The notes beneath the pieces were generated by a model. The model did not search any database. It had not been told where the DNA came from and saw only the letters and a list, made by a program, of their open reading frames with translations. From Timema cristinae (lineage: Eukaryota > Arthropoda > Insecta > Phasmatodea > Timematidae), in contig JBCFYV010009882.1 in NCBI GenBank assembly GCA_039000515.1, positions 49,329,118 to 49,393,117 on the forward strand: a DNA stretch of 64,000 nucleotides, in the 5' to 3' direction. The position numbers were made by a program, and so were the translations under genes. Below are positions 23,429-33,650 of this stretch, piece after piece. Numbering within the stretch: the first letter of the stretch is position 1; every line of letters begins with the position of its first letter.

Positions 23429-24043
23429 CCGTAACATGTGGGACCCGATTCAGTATGGACAGGAGACACAAAACAATAAAACAGATTATTATAGGGATAT
23501 GTCCTATTTGATCTTGTTTGAGAGCTATATTAATGTTTGTACTCCAGTAATGTGGAGCTTTTTACCTTGCTTCCATTACTGTTTCCAGCTTGTGGTCTGT
23601 GTAATTTTTTCATTCAAGCCATATATTTTCCACTACCGGTTTGCTAGGCCTGCCGTAGCTTCATATACCTTACAATCTAACCTAAGACTAGGACAGGCGG
23701 TTAATTTATCTATATGAAAGGGTAAACTCATATTTTCATCAATTATACATTTTTTAGCCATGCTGGGAAGTGAACCCAGGACCTTTAGCTCAGTAGGCAG
23801 ACATGCTACCAACTGAGCTAAGGTGTCGGACTGGTGCTGATTAACATGATAAGAAGTCCTTAAAATGATCACCTTCAGTCCGAATGCAAGCAATGCAATG
23901 CAATGTATTTTTTTAAAGAGTGCTGGAATACAAACATGACTATAACACTAAAACAAGATCAAATGGGACGCATGTTTATATGCACCTTATAAATTGTTTT
24001 TATGTCACCTATTAACCATTGAAGTGGGTCCCATATGTTAGGC
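23429..24043. mobile_element. Element with about 123-bp inverted terminal arms
   Basis: The left arm (23429-23552) and the reverse complement of the right arm (23921-24043) line up. Shared words are TAACATGTGGGACCC against TAACATATGGGACCC, then ATTTGATCTTGTTT in both, then AATGTTTGTACTCCAG against CATGTTTGTATTCCAG. The 370 bp between them hold a tRNA-like segment. No transposase is present. It could be a non-autonomous fold-back element, or two copies of one repeat inserted in opposite directions. Confidence 0.65.
23755..23830 (-). repeat. tRNA-like unit (SINE-E head)
   Basis: On the minus strand: TTAGCTCAGTTGGTAGCATG (A box and D arm) and CCTGGGTTCACTTCCCAG, a perfect T arm with stem CTGGG/CCCAG. 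The presumed acceptor strands GACACCT and CATGGCT do not pair and no good anticodon stem forms, so I do not call a functional tRNA gene. Related units occur at 13016, 29105 and 49109, and perhaps 26905. Confidence 0.65.
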
Positions 24044-24222
24044 ACATCCTATATATCGCCATATGTCATAGATATAATTTATTGAAACATAAAGATTAAA
24101 ATAACATGACTTAAAGGTGTACTGTCCTCTGAAGCTCTTAACAGTGAGCTTAGAATGGCTACACATTATCATTAAAAAAACTTTTTATTTGACATAATAT
24201 ATTTGACATAATATATCATTCC

Positions 24223-24225
<3 letters not shown>

Positions 24226-24280
<55 letters not shown>
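24226..24280. repeat. (TA)n microsatellite
   Basis: About 27 TA units. Just upstream GACATAATATATTT is present twice in tandem. Confidence 0.95.
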
Positions 24281-24283
<3 letters not shown>

Positions 24284-24394
24284 TGTTGATCTGACTAAGA
24301 GTGAATTCTCTATGGTTGCTGTCCAAGGTTTAACTTAAATACTCACGATTAAGTTTTTCTTTACTGTTACGAGTAAAACACAAGCTATGTATTA

Positions 24395-24592
24395 CTTCAT
24401 CCAATGAGTAAGGAGATCGGAAGGCTTCTTAGAGGAAATTTACTCTCAATAACGTAGCATAAATAGAAAATATCGCAGTTCAATTTTTGTGTGGAGGATA
24501 AATATCTTTCTAAATGTACCCAACCGGGAATTCTAACCTTGCCTACGAGATAAGGGTGACAAAGTGCAACGCTAATAAGATTCATTGGATCA
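24395..24592 (-). mobile_element. SINE-C, diverged
   Basis: On the minus strand GCGTTGCACTTTGTCACCC and AAGGTTAGAATTCCCGGTTG (B-box area, GGGTACATTT following) recall SINE-C, then weak body words. The tail is not recognisable. Confidence 0.45.
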
Positions 24593-24659
24593 CTGCAGGA
24601 TTAATAACTGTACTAATAAACACCCGCAACCATGAGCACATGTTCTAATTTAATTTTAT

Positions 24660-24860
24660 TTACTCTGGTTAGCTTATGACTGGAAGGTCAGGATTCAGAT
24701 CCCCTCCTGGTCTGCTTAGAATGGTCTATACTAAACGGTTTTCCCCTCCCCTTCTAATCATATGTGGGTAAATTTTCTTTAAATTGTAACTTTTCCTGCA
24801 CACCTAATTAGTATAGTTGAATTGAGATAGCTCATATGGTTAGTAAGATCCCTACCAAAT
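24660..24860 (+). mobile_element. SINE-C, head partly lost
   Basis: GGTCAGGATTCAGATCCCC (B-box area), TAAACGGTTTTCCCCTCCCC, CATATGTGGGTAAATTTTC, CACCTAATTAGTATAGTTGA and CATATGGTTAGTAAGATCCC follow the SINE-C order to the tail. Confidence 0.7.
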
Positions 24861-24869
24861 GCATTAAGA

Positions 24870-25332
24870 GCAACTTCGCAAAATAATTTAGTCAAAACAT
24901 TTCATAATTTTAATATATATAATTTTGTATTTGACTTAAGTTTATAGAATAAAAGAATACCTATTTGCTTTATAAAGTAAAATAAACTTTTAACACAATG
25001 AAAAAAAAAGCAAAATTTATATTCCATTTTATTATTTTTTGTGCTATCAGGCCCAACCCAATGTAACGCACGAATCCATTTTCTTCAATATGTTATTATT
25101 CTGTCAGATGCTCTTCACCTACAGCTATTCAAAAGGCCAATTTGTTCAAGGTCTTCCTTAATCCTATCCATTTACCTCTTTTTGGATCTGACGAGTAGTC
25201 ATCTGGTTGCGGGGATAAAGTTTGAGACCTTCCTTGTCTACCAGTCACTGTTCATTCTTACAAAGTCTTCTGCGCTTCACTATACCCACGTTGTTCGGCT
25301 CATTATATAGTACCGTACTGCGCATAAAATTA

Positions 25333-25335
<3 letters not shown>
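24870..25335. other. AT-rich non-coding stretch
   Basis: An 89-codon plus-strand frame at 25041-25310 is not recognised and shows no domain motif. Confidence 0.4.

Positions 25336-25372
<37 letters not shown>
25336..25372. repeat. (TA)n microsatellite
   Basis: A pure TA run. Confidence 0.95.
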
Positions 25373-25377
<5 letters not shown>

Positions 25378-25379
25378 GT

Positions 25380-25880
25380 ACTATGGATAAAGTCCAAACT
25401 TGGATAAGGTCAATATTATCCAGATAATGTTGACTTTATCCAAAATAAGTGAATAATGTTAAGTGAGAGTTGTTTGAATTATGTGTTTTTGAAATTCATT
25501 CGGATAATAATGACATTATCAACCCTTATTTGAATAATGTAAAATCTTAGGGTTGAAGTTATGTTAGGTTAGTATAGATGAGTTTAAGCTAGGTTTGGTT
25601 AGTTTAAATTAGTTTAGGCTAGGTTAGCAGAAAATAAAGCATCAAAATGAAGCATTTTGAATGTTAGTGCACTTCCACCACCAAATTTCAAGTCCTACAT
25701 CGAAATAATATTTCAAAATATAATCCGTAATGAAATATGCTTAGTTTACAATTAATAGTATTAAATGTTATCCAAGTTTTGCTGCCTAATGTCGAGATAA
25801 TCCGGATAAGCTCCACAATGGGATGAATTATTTTCTATTTCTGATTTCATTTACTGAACTTGGATAATGTTGAAACTTCC
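25380..25880. other. Cluster of GGATAA/TTATCC words
   Basis: Eight GGATAA words lie here on either strand (25385, 25402, 25416, 25436, 25502, 25768, 25804, 25862). Several sit in longer shared contexts such as ACTTGGATAA and its complement. The centre holds AGGTTAG-type tracts. It may be an unrecognised transposon with sub-terminal repeats or a GATA-type binding cluster; I cannot decide. Confidence 0.35.
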
Positions 25881-26164
25881 GGTTAGTCTCGACACCATTC
25901 AGATCTCGCATGTTACCTGTAACATATATATCAGCAGTTGAAAAAGTTATACGTACTACTAGCAGTGGGATTCATCATCAACAATTTTTTTTTTATTTCA
26001 TACTCTTCACATTAGTTATAATAAAGACTAAATAAAGGATTAGATATAATAAAGTATTTAAAGTAATCTTTAATTGGTGAGCGTATTGTTTAATCTTATC
26101 TGTCCTTAATATATGCTGGTCTCTTCGGTTTCTTTTGACACATAGTACGCTGATATAATCCTAA

Positions 26165-26683
26165 CATATATGTCATGGTCAAAGCCCGAAGTTTAGCCAT
26201 TTTGTGAAATGACCGGCCACTTCTATCTTATTAGCCAAAGCACGAAATATACAGTATATTGTATTTATTTATCAAGAATGGTATATGCTATTTCCTGTTT
26301 AGTAAATTCTATCGTATATATTATATGTTACCAAGTTCTCAATTTTTGTTAAGTTGTATCTTGTCTAAGGTGGAGGGTGGGGGGCAACGGTCCAAATCCA
26401 TTTCCCACGGATACACCGACCCGAGTGGCTAGGCCTACTTCCTAGCCCCAGCGATTAGGTTAGGCTAGGTTGGGCTAGAATTGTGTTGTGTCATATTATC
26501 CAGCACTTCAGGCACTGGCTAGGCTGTCGTGTCCAATTCACACTTTGCCTGGCGAGATCACGAATTAAAATTTTCCTTATTAATATTTTGTGATTTGGCT
26601 GGAACATCTGGTCAATGTGCAAAGTGTTCAGCCAATTCGCTAAGTGGTCAGTTTTGGGCTATTACCATGACATATTCATATGA
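26165..26683. mobile_element. Non-autonomous element with inverted terminal repeats
   Basis: The left end CATATATGTCATGGTCAAAG, followed by CCCGAAG, is matched by the reverse complement of the right end (CATATGAATATGTCATGG, then TAATAGCCCAAAAC). The similarity weakly continues for some 80 bp with GACC..CCACTT and GCCAAA words. The inside holds a TAGGTTAGGCTAGGTTGGG tract at about 26457 and no transposase frame. A DNA-transposon derivative of unknown superfamily. Confidence 0.6.
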
Positions 26684-26904
26684 TTAAAACTATTAATAAA
26701 ATATTTAAAATCACACAAATAAACCATTTTTGTGACGAATTTATTTTTTGGAGGTATTTTAAGGGTACTTTCTAAACTGACTTATTATATCAACACTTGA
26801 TTTACTAAATAATGTAACTATAGCACAGACACGAGATCCCATGCCAATCATTCATCCCTATGAATAGGTAAACCTCAATGTCACCAATTGTAATTATTGT
26901 TTGG

Positions 26905-26965
26905 AGCTTGAACGTCTCTGTAATCGAGCCCGCGACCCCAACTGAGCCAATGCGTCGGACAAGTT
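26905..26965 (-). repeat. Possible SINE-E head, shortened
   Basis: On the minus strand GTCCGACGCATTGGCTCAG, TTGGGGTCGC and GGGCTCGATTACAGAG. The A box and B box are only about 16 bases apart, so the anticodon region is deleted. Too decayed to be functional. Confidence 0.4.
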
Positions 26966-27725
26966 GTGTCTCGAGTTTTCATGTATTGTTTTTGTTATGA
27001 AATTGAATACTTTCATGAAAATCTGTGGATCTTTAACGATTGAGATGACCTAGAAAAGGGTATGTAGAGAACAAATAACGCATTGAAGTGTTGTAAAGAG
27101 CTGACGCATTGAAATAAACGCGCCTCCTCAACCAAACGGTTTTTCCACGCACTCTTGTCGCACAATGTGTGGCGGCGCCTTTCACTCGCACCACCAAACC
27201 TCTTCACTTGAATTACTGCCTTTTACTATGATCTTAGTTTTTAATCGAATTCGCGTTTATTAATAGAACAATTATCAAGCGATAAGTTCACTTAAACGAA
27301 CAAAGACAAAAAACACAAAATAAAAACGCGAGAGCTAGAAAAAAACAAAAAAAAAAACCAGGGGCATGAGTGGTGGGATATTTCAAGTACTCCTGCTTTT
27401 CATGGTAGTGGTTAATTTTTTTCATGTTGCAAAGCTTTATCATTCTTTAACTATACTTGATTGTATTTCAAATGCTTCTTTTCAAACGTTACGTTTCTTG
27501 TTTCATTTAATGTATTCTGGTAGAAAATATGAAAACGGTCTAACTATTTCTCAATACTATCGCAATTGTTGACTTGTGTGTTTTAAAGAGGCAATAAATA
27601 TTTTTGTCTAACAAACATATTTTGTTTTAAGAGGAAACAATAAAACAGAGAATGTCATTTAAATTTGTTTTCATACATGGTGCATGACTATTAAAATTAA
27701 AATAAGTTTTTATTTGGAATCCTAC
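26966..27725. other. Unassigned stretch, GC-richer core
   Basis: The part 27100-27210 is GC-richer and holds a 64-codon minus-strand frame with no recognised motif. The rest is AT-rich. Confidence 0.35.
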
Positions 27726-27905
27726 ACCTCTGACAAGACATCTTGTGAATGTGTGGAATGCCAGGTCTCCACCATGGTTCGGATTCCACGTTAAACTGTA
27801 GGTCCTTCATTTCATCTCACAATCACCCTACCATTACACATTAGCGTAAGTGCGTATAGCCTGAACGGGTAGTAAGACGCGATGATAATAATAATAATAA
27901 TAATA
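27726..27905 (+). mobile_element. SINE-A, head missing
   Basis: It starts inside the body (CACCTCTGACAAGACATCTTG) and is complete from there to the tail (CCTGAACGGGTAGTAAGACG) and a short (TAA)n run. It lies directly before an LR1 copy. Confidence 0.9.
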
Positions 27906-27954
27906 TTTGGAATATTTTTTTATAAAATAAATAGTGTCCAAGCTAAAAGAAAAT

Positions 27955-28905
27955 ATAATTTTAGAGAGTATGGTGATCGTAAAAAAAATAATAAAATAAA
28001 CCACATATTTTTATGGATGTCAAAGTTTCATGACCCCCTAACACGAAAAAGTATTTTTTGCATTGCCATCTGTTTTTGTGTCTGTCTGTGTGACTAGAAC
28101 TGAAACCACTATACTGATCGTGCTAAGACTTGGTATCTAGGGTTTAAATAAGGTTCCACCGAGGCGTTTATGGAATAATCTACCTTACCCTAAACTTGAG
28201 GGCAGCTTACTTAAGGTTAAAAAGATTTTTAAAAAAATCGATTTTCTCAAAATATCACCCAACTATTTTGACTAAATTTCGTATATAGGCATTGTTTAAC
28301 ATTACAAACAGAAAGGCAACTCTCATTTTCCCATCTAAATTAATTTTAGGGTACCTTATATAAGTGGAAATTTCCAATTTTGATTACTCCCCGCAACTAT
28401 TTTAGATATGAAATAACTCATCATCGCTAAGATGTAGTACTATAAAAATAAAGTTTTTGAAATACATTTTTATAAAACCAATAGTTTCTAAGAAAGTGGA
28501 AAATACTTTATACTTTATGTTTTAAATTTATGTCTAGGAAATTGAATGTTATGATTTTTGATAAACGGAAAGGTTACTTTATCCTAAAACGTTTCTGTAA
28601 CAGTTTATACTATTTCATTTATTATCTTTTCTTGAATGTTTCTGCAACAATATATACTATTTCGTTTTACATATTATATTGGTTTTGAGTTAATATTTCC
28701 ATTTCCATTTCTCAATATGTTTGTGTTATAGTGTCTATTATTTTATTTATACCCTTTGGTAGAATGTGATGCTCTTTTATCCATTATGTTTCTGAAATAA
28801 TTTATATTTTTTCTTTTCGCATTTCTTATGAGTTTTACGTAAACGTCTTAATGTTTAGTTAAATGAGCGATTACAGTCTATGCAGTGCGCCGTGCTATAT
28901 ACTTA
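27955..28905 (+). repeat. Dispersed long repeat LR1, copy 1
   Basis: A non-coding repeat of roughly 0.95 kb. Order of words: GGTGATCGTAAAAA, TGGATGTCAAAGTTTCATGACC, a GTCTGTCTGTGTG block, AGACTTGGTATCTAGGGTTT, GATTTTCTCAAAATATC, TTTTGACTAAATTTCG, then a 3' module with GTAGAATGTGATGCTCTTT and GAGTTTTACGTAAACGTC ending in GCAGTGCGCCGTGCTA. The same order appears at 47360 and 57330. There is no open frame of note, and class and mobility are unknown. Confidence 0.75.
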
Positions 28906-29104
28906 ATTTTATAACTGTTTTAAGTGTACCACAAAGCTGGCACTACGATTAATTAAGCGTATGTGGACCTCTGTGATACGCAAGTTATTGGCACTTCTCA
29001 GTTGTAGTCCAAGTATGTACCCAGAGATGGCGCATGACTGTGGACAGCTAGGAACCGGTTTCCTTTTGTGTAGGAGACACGTGGGCGTCCTTTATTAGGA
29101 TGCC

Positions 29105-29232
29105 GTCCGACACCTTACCACGGTCAGTAGCATGTCTGACTACTTTGCTGAAGGTCTCGGGTTTATATCATGGCATGGTTTAAAAATGTATCATAAGTGA
29201 TATTGGGGATTCCCCTTTAACAGTGATTAGAT
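29105..29232 (+). mobile_element. SINE-E copy with body
   Basis: GTCCGACACCTTACCACGGT, AGTAGCATGTCTGACTAC and GGTCTCGGGTTTATATCATG track the tRNA-like unit at 23755. The following GGGGATTCCCCTTTAACAGTG matches the words after the copy at 49109, so a real body extends beyond the tRNA part. The B box has lost its core GTTC. Confidence 0.6.
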
Positions 29233-29239
29233 CACGATC

Positions 29240-29260
29240 GGGGGGGGGGGGGGGGGGGGG
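29240..29260. repeat. Poly-G run, 21 G
   Basis: An uninterrupted G tract directly after GATC. It may form a G-quadruplex. Confidence 0.95.
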
Positions 29261-29295
29261 CTAAACCCTGTTGGTGTTCTATATTTAAGTTTTTA

Positions 29296-29536
29296 TAAGC
29301 ACCGTATCTTACTACCCATTAGTGTTTTACGCGTAAGAAGAAAATACACTAATGGTTTAAGGATTTAAAAGGTTTTCAATCTATTGGGAGTGCACTCACA
29401 TTTGCATGGAAGGGGAGTGGAAACCATTTAGGAAAAACCACATACAGTGCACCCGACTGGAATTGAACCCTGATATACCCGTCTCCGGCAGTCTATTCCA
29501 GTAGCTTGCTAGACCAATTGGCTAACGAAGCGGGTA
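29296..29536 (-). mobile_element. SINE-C, full length
   Basis: On the minus strand the head TTCGTTAGCCAATTGGTC, a GGGTTCAATTCCAGTCGGG B box, body, and the tail AATGGGTAGTAAGATACGGTGC. The middle of the tail has a small rearrangement. Confidence 0.85.
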
Positions 29537-29539
29537 ATA

Positions 29540-30095
29540 GGCCTATATAAGATAGTGTATAAATCGTGTGCTTGTTTAAGCAGTCAGTTCAGAACGTACA
29601 CGTTAAATACTCTAAATAAAATATAAAAATCTTGGGCTGTCTTTTAGATCTAATGTGTTTTTTTAATTAATAACATTAAATAAATTATTTAATTTTATTT
29701 CCTGGAATTAACACACGTTGGCTACTTATTTAAGATTTGGACCTCCAATTTAGGGGGGATTTTATACCGCCAGTGATTTAGAAATCCTAATATTTCAAAT
29801 ATGATGTATAATTAACAATTACTCGTGACTAAAGTGGTGGGTAGTTTTAAATTAAAAATCATGGAGATCGGGGGGGGGGGGAGGGGGGGGGGAGGATATA
29901 AATAGTTCAACTTTTGCTTGAGCTGGTCACAATGTTATAGAATTCTTACTCTTTAGAATACATTTCACTTCCGATTAACCAGGTACTGTAATTAGATACA
30001 AGATTACGCTCGAGCCTGAAAACGTATCTAGGTGCTGTTTTATGCATTATTAATTTGACAATAACAAAATAGGGAGTATTTTAATAATTGATTTC
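29540..30095. other. AT-rich non-coding stretch with a G-rich run
   Basis: A G-rich run at 29870-29894 with two A interruptions, again directly after GATC. Otherwise nothing is recognised. Confidence 0.5.
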
Positions 30096-30096
30096 A

Positions 30097-30350
30097 CCCG
30101 CTCCAGGGCTGAATGGTTTAAGGCATCATTCTCGTATTGGACTGGCCTGCTGAGGATGGGGAAATCGGGGCTCAAATCCCTGTCGGGTCTACTAAGGGTG
30201 GTTTTTCCTAAATGGTTCCCCATTATCCCTCCACGCAAATTCTGGTATATTATCTCTTACAAGTTTCTTCCTCATCCCTACCCATTAGAGTAATTATCAT
30301 AAATGCGTATAACCTTAACAGGTAGTAGGGGCCTACGCGGGGTGGGAAAA
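30097..30350 (+). mobile_element. SINE-C, full length
   Basis: Head CACCCGCTCCAGGGCTGAAT, GACTGGCCTGCTGAGGATGG, B box GGCTCAAATCCCTGTCGGG, body GGGTGGTTTTTCCTAAATGG, tail CCTTAACAGGTAGTAGGGGC. The 62-codon minus-strand frame is an artefact. Confidence 0.88.
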
Positions 30351-31150
30351 AAATGCCTTTTAAAAAAATATAATTTTTCGGTTAAATTGTAGTATTTTAA
30401 ATATGGTGAAAAATTGTAATTGAAACATAACTTACTTTTTTTTTAACTAAAAATCCATTAAAGTCCTTTCAAGTGGAAGTACCTTGTATGGCTATTTCAT
30501 TCATTATGGTTATTAGCCTAAATACTTCTTAAAATATTATAATAAAATATGTATTAATAAGTTTTAAATTAATATTATTAATACTTAATTCAAGGGGTTA
30601 AGGGTGAGCCCCTGGAATTATTTGGAGAGGAAATATAAAATCCATAGCGAAAAATCTCATACGGAAACCACACTAAGAGCATCAAGTGAAACCTCTATCT
30701 CTCCACAACCAGCCATCCAGACTATTGTTAGATTGACACCCTATAACATGTGTCCATCAAAGCGGGTATCCAATATGATAGAGATTTACACATTTACCTA
30801 ATAACTAGGCCTATTCTACTGCCCCAACCAATAATCAAATACACTCTGTCACTATTTGAAGGTTGGGTGTACTAGAGATTGCTTTCAAATTGTTATTTTC
30901 AAAGGTTTTTCCATTCTCACTCTGCTTTAACCCGGCTATATTTGCTCTAATACATCCTATTCATAGCTTAGTTTAAGAAGTTAGTAGCCATTTTTTTCTA
31001 TATTTGCATACAAAAGCATTAACAGAGAACCCTTTTACTGTTTAAAAAATATTCGATAATAACCTATTAACAACTCAACACATTGAACCTATAACTAAAA
31101 AGGGGATGAAAATGAGGCTATTTTAGTAACGTGGATGTTATTTGATATTC
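30351..31150. other. Non-coding stretch with a faint SINE-C body
   Basis: At about 30858-30990 the words GGTTGGGTGTACTAGAGATTG and GTTTTTCCATTCTCACTCTG recall SINE-C in sense direction, without head or tail. The rest is AT-rich. Confidence 0.4.
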
Positions 31151-31151
31151 T

Positions 31152-31400
31152 TAGCACCGCGTCTTACTACACGTTAGGGTTATACGCTTGTGTACTAATT
31201 ACACTAGTGGTTTTAGGGACTAGGAAGATTATATTTAGAGGAATTGTATATGCATTTGTGTGGAGGGAGAGTGGAAAATCATTTTGGAAACCCCTTTCAG
31301 TACACCCGACCGAGATTCGAACCTCGATTTTTCCAATCATTGGCAGTCTAGTCCACTGTGAGAGTAACACGTTAGACCATGCAGCCACTGAAACGGGTAT
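31152..31400 (-). mobile_element. SINE-C, full length
   Basis: Head ACCCGTTTCAGTGGCTGCAT, B box GGTTCGAATCTCGG and body are well kept, and the tail begins AACCCTAACGTGTAGTAAGACG. Good B box and A box, so one of the better-kept SINE-C copies. Frames of 100 and 78 codons across it are artefacts. Confidence 0.92.
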
Positions 31401-32084
31401 CATTTCATTAGAGAGGAGACAAAATTATCCCCGGTGAAGATACTTAAAATTTACATGCAGGTCCGGAGATAATGTTTGCTAACCACTTTCAAGATACTAA
31501 TAATAATTATTGTATAGCTTTTGCAATGCTTCTCCAGTGTTTTATTGTACAACGCTTTAGTGTCAGTACTAGGTATCACCAACTATTTAAGCTAAGAGAG
31601 CATATTAATGAGGGTCCATTTTTTTCTGGAGATAAGCAATTGCTACAAGAGAGGATGGTAATAATTAATAAAAATAGTATATAGCGAAACATTTCCGACC
31701 ACGGTGCCACTTAAAGATCAGCTGAATTTAGAAATTGTATATTGTGTCAACTTTTATTTACGTTTTTAATGATTATTAAAGGATCAAAACTTGTTGAATT
31801 ATTATGAAATGTAATGAATAGTTCAAATAGAATTGTAAATTAAATAATAATTCTAATAATAGTAATAATAATTATAATAATATATAATAAATATATAATA
31901 TTAACTATACAATAATTTTAAAGAAGGAAAATTAATTAATTTTCTAAGTAAGTTTCTTAGAAAATACTAATTTCTATATACATATATAACTAAGCTCTCT
32001 ATTCCCTTGCGGGGTTGGCAAAAAGACTTTGTATTCAGTTCAAAATCAACAACTTCGTAAATAATTCACACTCACTAACCTATT
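31401..32084. other. AT-rich non-coding stretch
   Basis: AAT/TAT-rich at 31850-31910. A 70-codon plus-strand frame at 31472-31684 is not recognised. Confidence 0.45.
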
Positions 32085-32345
32085 TTACAATTCCCTGTCC
32101 TTTAATAATCCCTTCGCTTCATCAACATCCATACACCAAGTCATGCATGCTATTTTATTCTTAAAACTCTTAATGATACTCTTTATCACACATTCTTCTA
32201 CAACATTAAACCACTTCTTACATGGCCTACCCCGTCCTTCTAATCCACACACTCTACCTTCATATATATTTGCTTCGTCACTCAATCCAAACTCATCCTC
32301 TCGACATTCCCCAACCAACTAATTCCAATAACTTACATCTGGTAT
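32085..32345 (-). pseudogene. C-terminal ORF2 fragment of a second non-LTR lineage (nLTR-z)
   Basis: The minus strand reads, after one stop, LVGECREDEFGLSDE, ANIYEGRVCGLEGRGRP, CKKWFNVVEECVIKS and ends DVDEAKGLLKDREL. The pattern (Y)E-G-R-V..RGRGRP-KKW..VEE....(A).....DR is the region behind the reverse transcriptase in LINE-type proteins. It differs from the GRPRRRWED version at 13560, 44676 and 59330. The upstream GH.ERM part is reduced to the sequence before LVGEC. The copy is short, lacks RT and cannot be active. Confidence 0.72.
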
Positions 32346-32396
32346 AAACATTGAAAGTAAAACCTTTAGTGAATAAAATATAATACATTTAAATAT

Positions 32397-32416
32397 ATAT
32401 ATATATATATATATAA
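32397..32416. repeat. (TA)n microsatellite
   Basis: A short TA run. Confidence 0.85.
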
Positions 32417-32660
32417 TGTGTATCTTAAAATCAGAACCTTACATAATCTGGTTAATATTAGTATGAAATGTGTATTTTGATAGCCAAGATACTTTAAGTA
32501 TGTTCAGTTCATAGATTGTCATCTTCAATAGCACACAATATGCACTTAAGTACAAGCCAAGACGATTTGTAACCACTGACTTCACAAAGCTTGACATTGA
32601 ATGACATGGCTGTCAAAATATTATTGACTTCAAAGAATTATATTATACTTGGTAAACTTT
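32417..32660. other. AT-rich spacer
   Basis: Nothing recognised. Confidence 0.5.
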
Positions 32661-32669
32661 CATTTACTG

Positions 32670-32672
32670 TTG

Positions 32673-32753
<81 letters not shown>

Positions 32754-33019
32754 GCACCGCGTCTTACTGTCCGTTCGGGTTATACGCACTTACGCTAATG
32801 TGTAATGGTAGGGTGTTGTGAGATGAAATAGAGGACGTACAGTTTAACGTGGAATCCGAACCACGGTGGAGGCCTGGCATTCCCCACTTTCACAAGATGT
32901 CTTGTCAGAGGTGAAGGAAGGGTTTGGTAATCAGCTAAATCTATGCCGGGACCGAGGATTGAACCCCCGACCCCCAGCATAGAAGTCCGACACCTTACCT
33001 CTAGACCGCCAGGTCACCC
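32670..33019 (-). mobile_element. SINE-A, full length, target-site duplication
   Basis: On the minus strand: head GGTGACCTGGCGGTCTAGAGG, a CCCCCGGGTTCAATCCTCGG-type B box, full body and tail with one change (ACCCGAACGGACAGTAAG). The (TAA)n tail, about 27 units at 32670-32752, is the longest of any copy. CATTTACTG at 32661-32669 and 33020-33028 is a perfect 9-bp duplication. Confidence 0.96.
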
Positions 33020-33047
33020 CATTTACTGATGATTATTTTAATGTTGA

Positions 33048-33168
33048 TTTACCACTCAAATCTTGTTTGCGTGCCACTGGGTGAAACACGTACCATACAT
33101 TTTCCATTCCAGCCTTAGACTAATCAGCCACCAATGCTTAGTCGTATAACCCGACGCACTGCTAAAAC
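33048..33168 (+). mobile_element. SINE-B/C tail remnant
   Basis: TTTTCCATTCCAGCC, then GCTTAGTCGTATAACCCGA and CGCACTGCTAAAAC are the end of a B/C-type SINE with part of the ACGGGTAGTAAG segment deleted. Confidence 0.5.
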
Positions 33169-33179
33169 AATCAGCTAAG

Positions 33180-33650
33180 TCCAAAGGATAAACAACTGAT
33201 CTTATTCAAAGGGTGATGGGAGCCCGACATGTTAATTGGTATATTTGTGGCTAAACCAAGCCGCAAGCCCTAGAGACTGGCGTTTTGTAAGGTGCGACAT
33301 CGAACGTGGCTAAACTAAAGGGGTCGTGGGGTGAGTGGTGGAGTATGGAGGGTCGGGGTGAAGGGGGGTCCACTGGTACGACGCCTCTTGATGTAGGGAA
33401 GAGGCATCGAAACGTGTCGAATTAGCAGTGAGAGGCCGCTTTAATGCAGTCTGTGAGAGCGTCAAGATTTTCCTCAAGTAAAGCTTCGAAGCTTCTGTTG
33501 GCTTTTCTCTTCAGAGTAGGAAGGGAGAGATCAAATTAGCATGGACCTTGATAAGGTCGTAGGAGAGTTTAGATAGTTGCGATGGCTGTGATGTTTCTAT
33601 TTAAGGTGGAAAGGAATTCAACCTATTTAAGATCCTCCTTTCAGAAATAA
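33180..33650. other. GC-rich unassigned island
   Basis: This block is clearly richer in G+C than its flanks, and G-rich on the plus strand at 33315-33375. GCCTCTTGATGTAGGGAAGAGGC at 33392-33414 forms a hairpin followed by ATCGAAACGTGTCG. On the minus strand a short frame reads TLKRKANRSFEALLEENLD, then ALTDCIKAASHC and a stop. It looks like a fragment of a gene or element, but I do not recognise the family. Confidence 0.3.

Noticed and set aside
23755..23830. A genuine tRNA gene
   Set aside because: The T arm and D arm look right but the acceptor strands do not pair and no good anticodon stem forms; related decayed copies exist, so it is treated as a SINE head.
25555..25630. TTAGG telomeric array
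   Set aside because: Only irregular AGGTTAG-type words, no regular TTAGG array here or at 26457.
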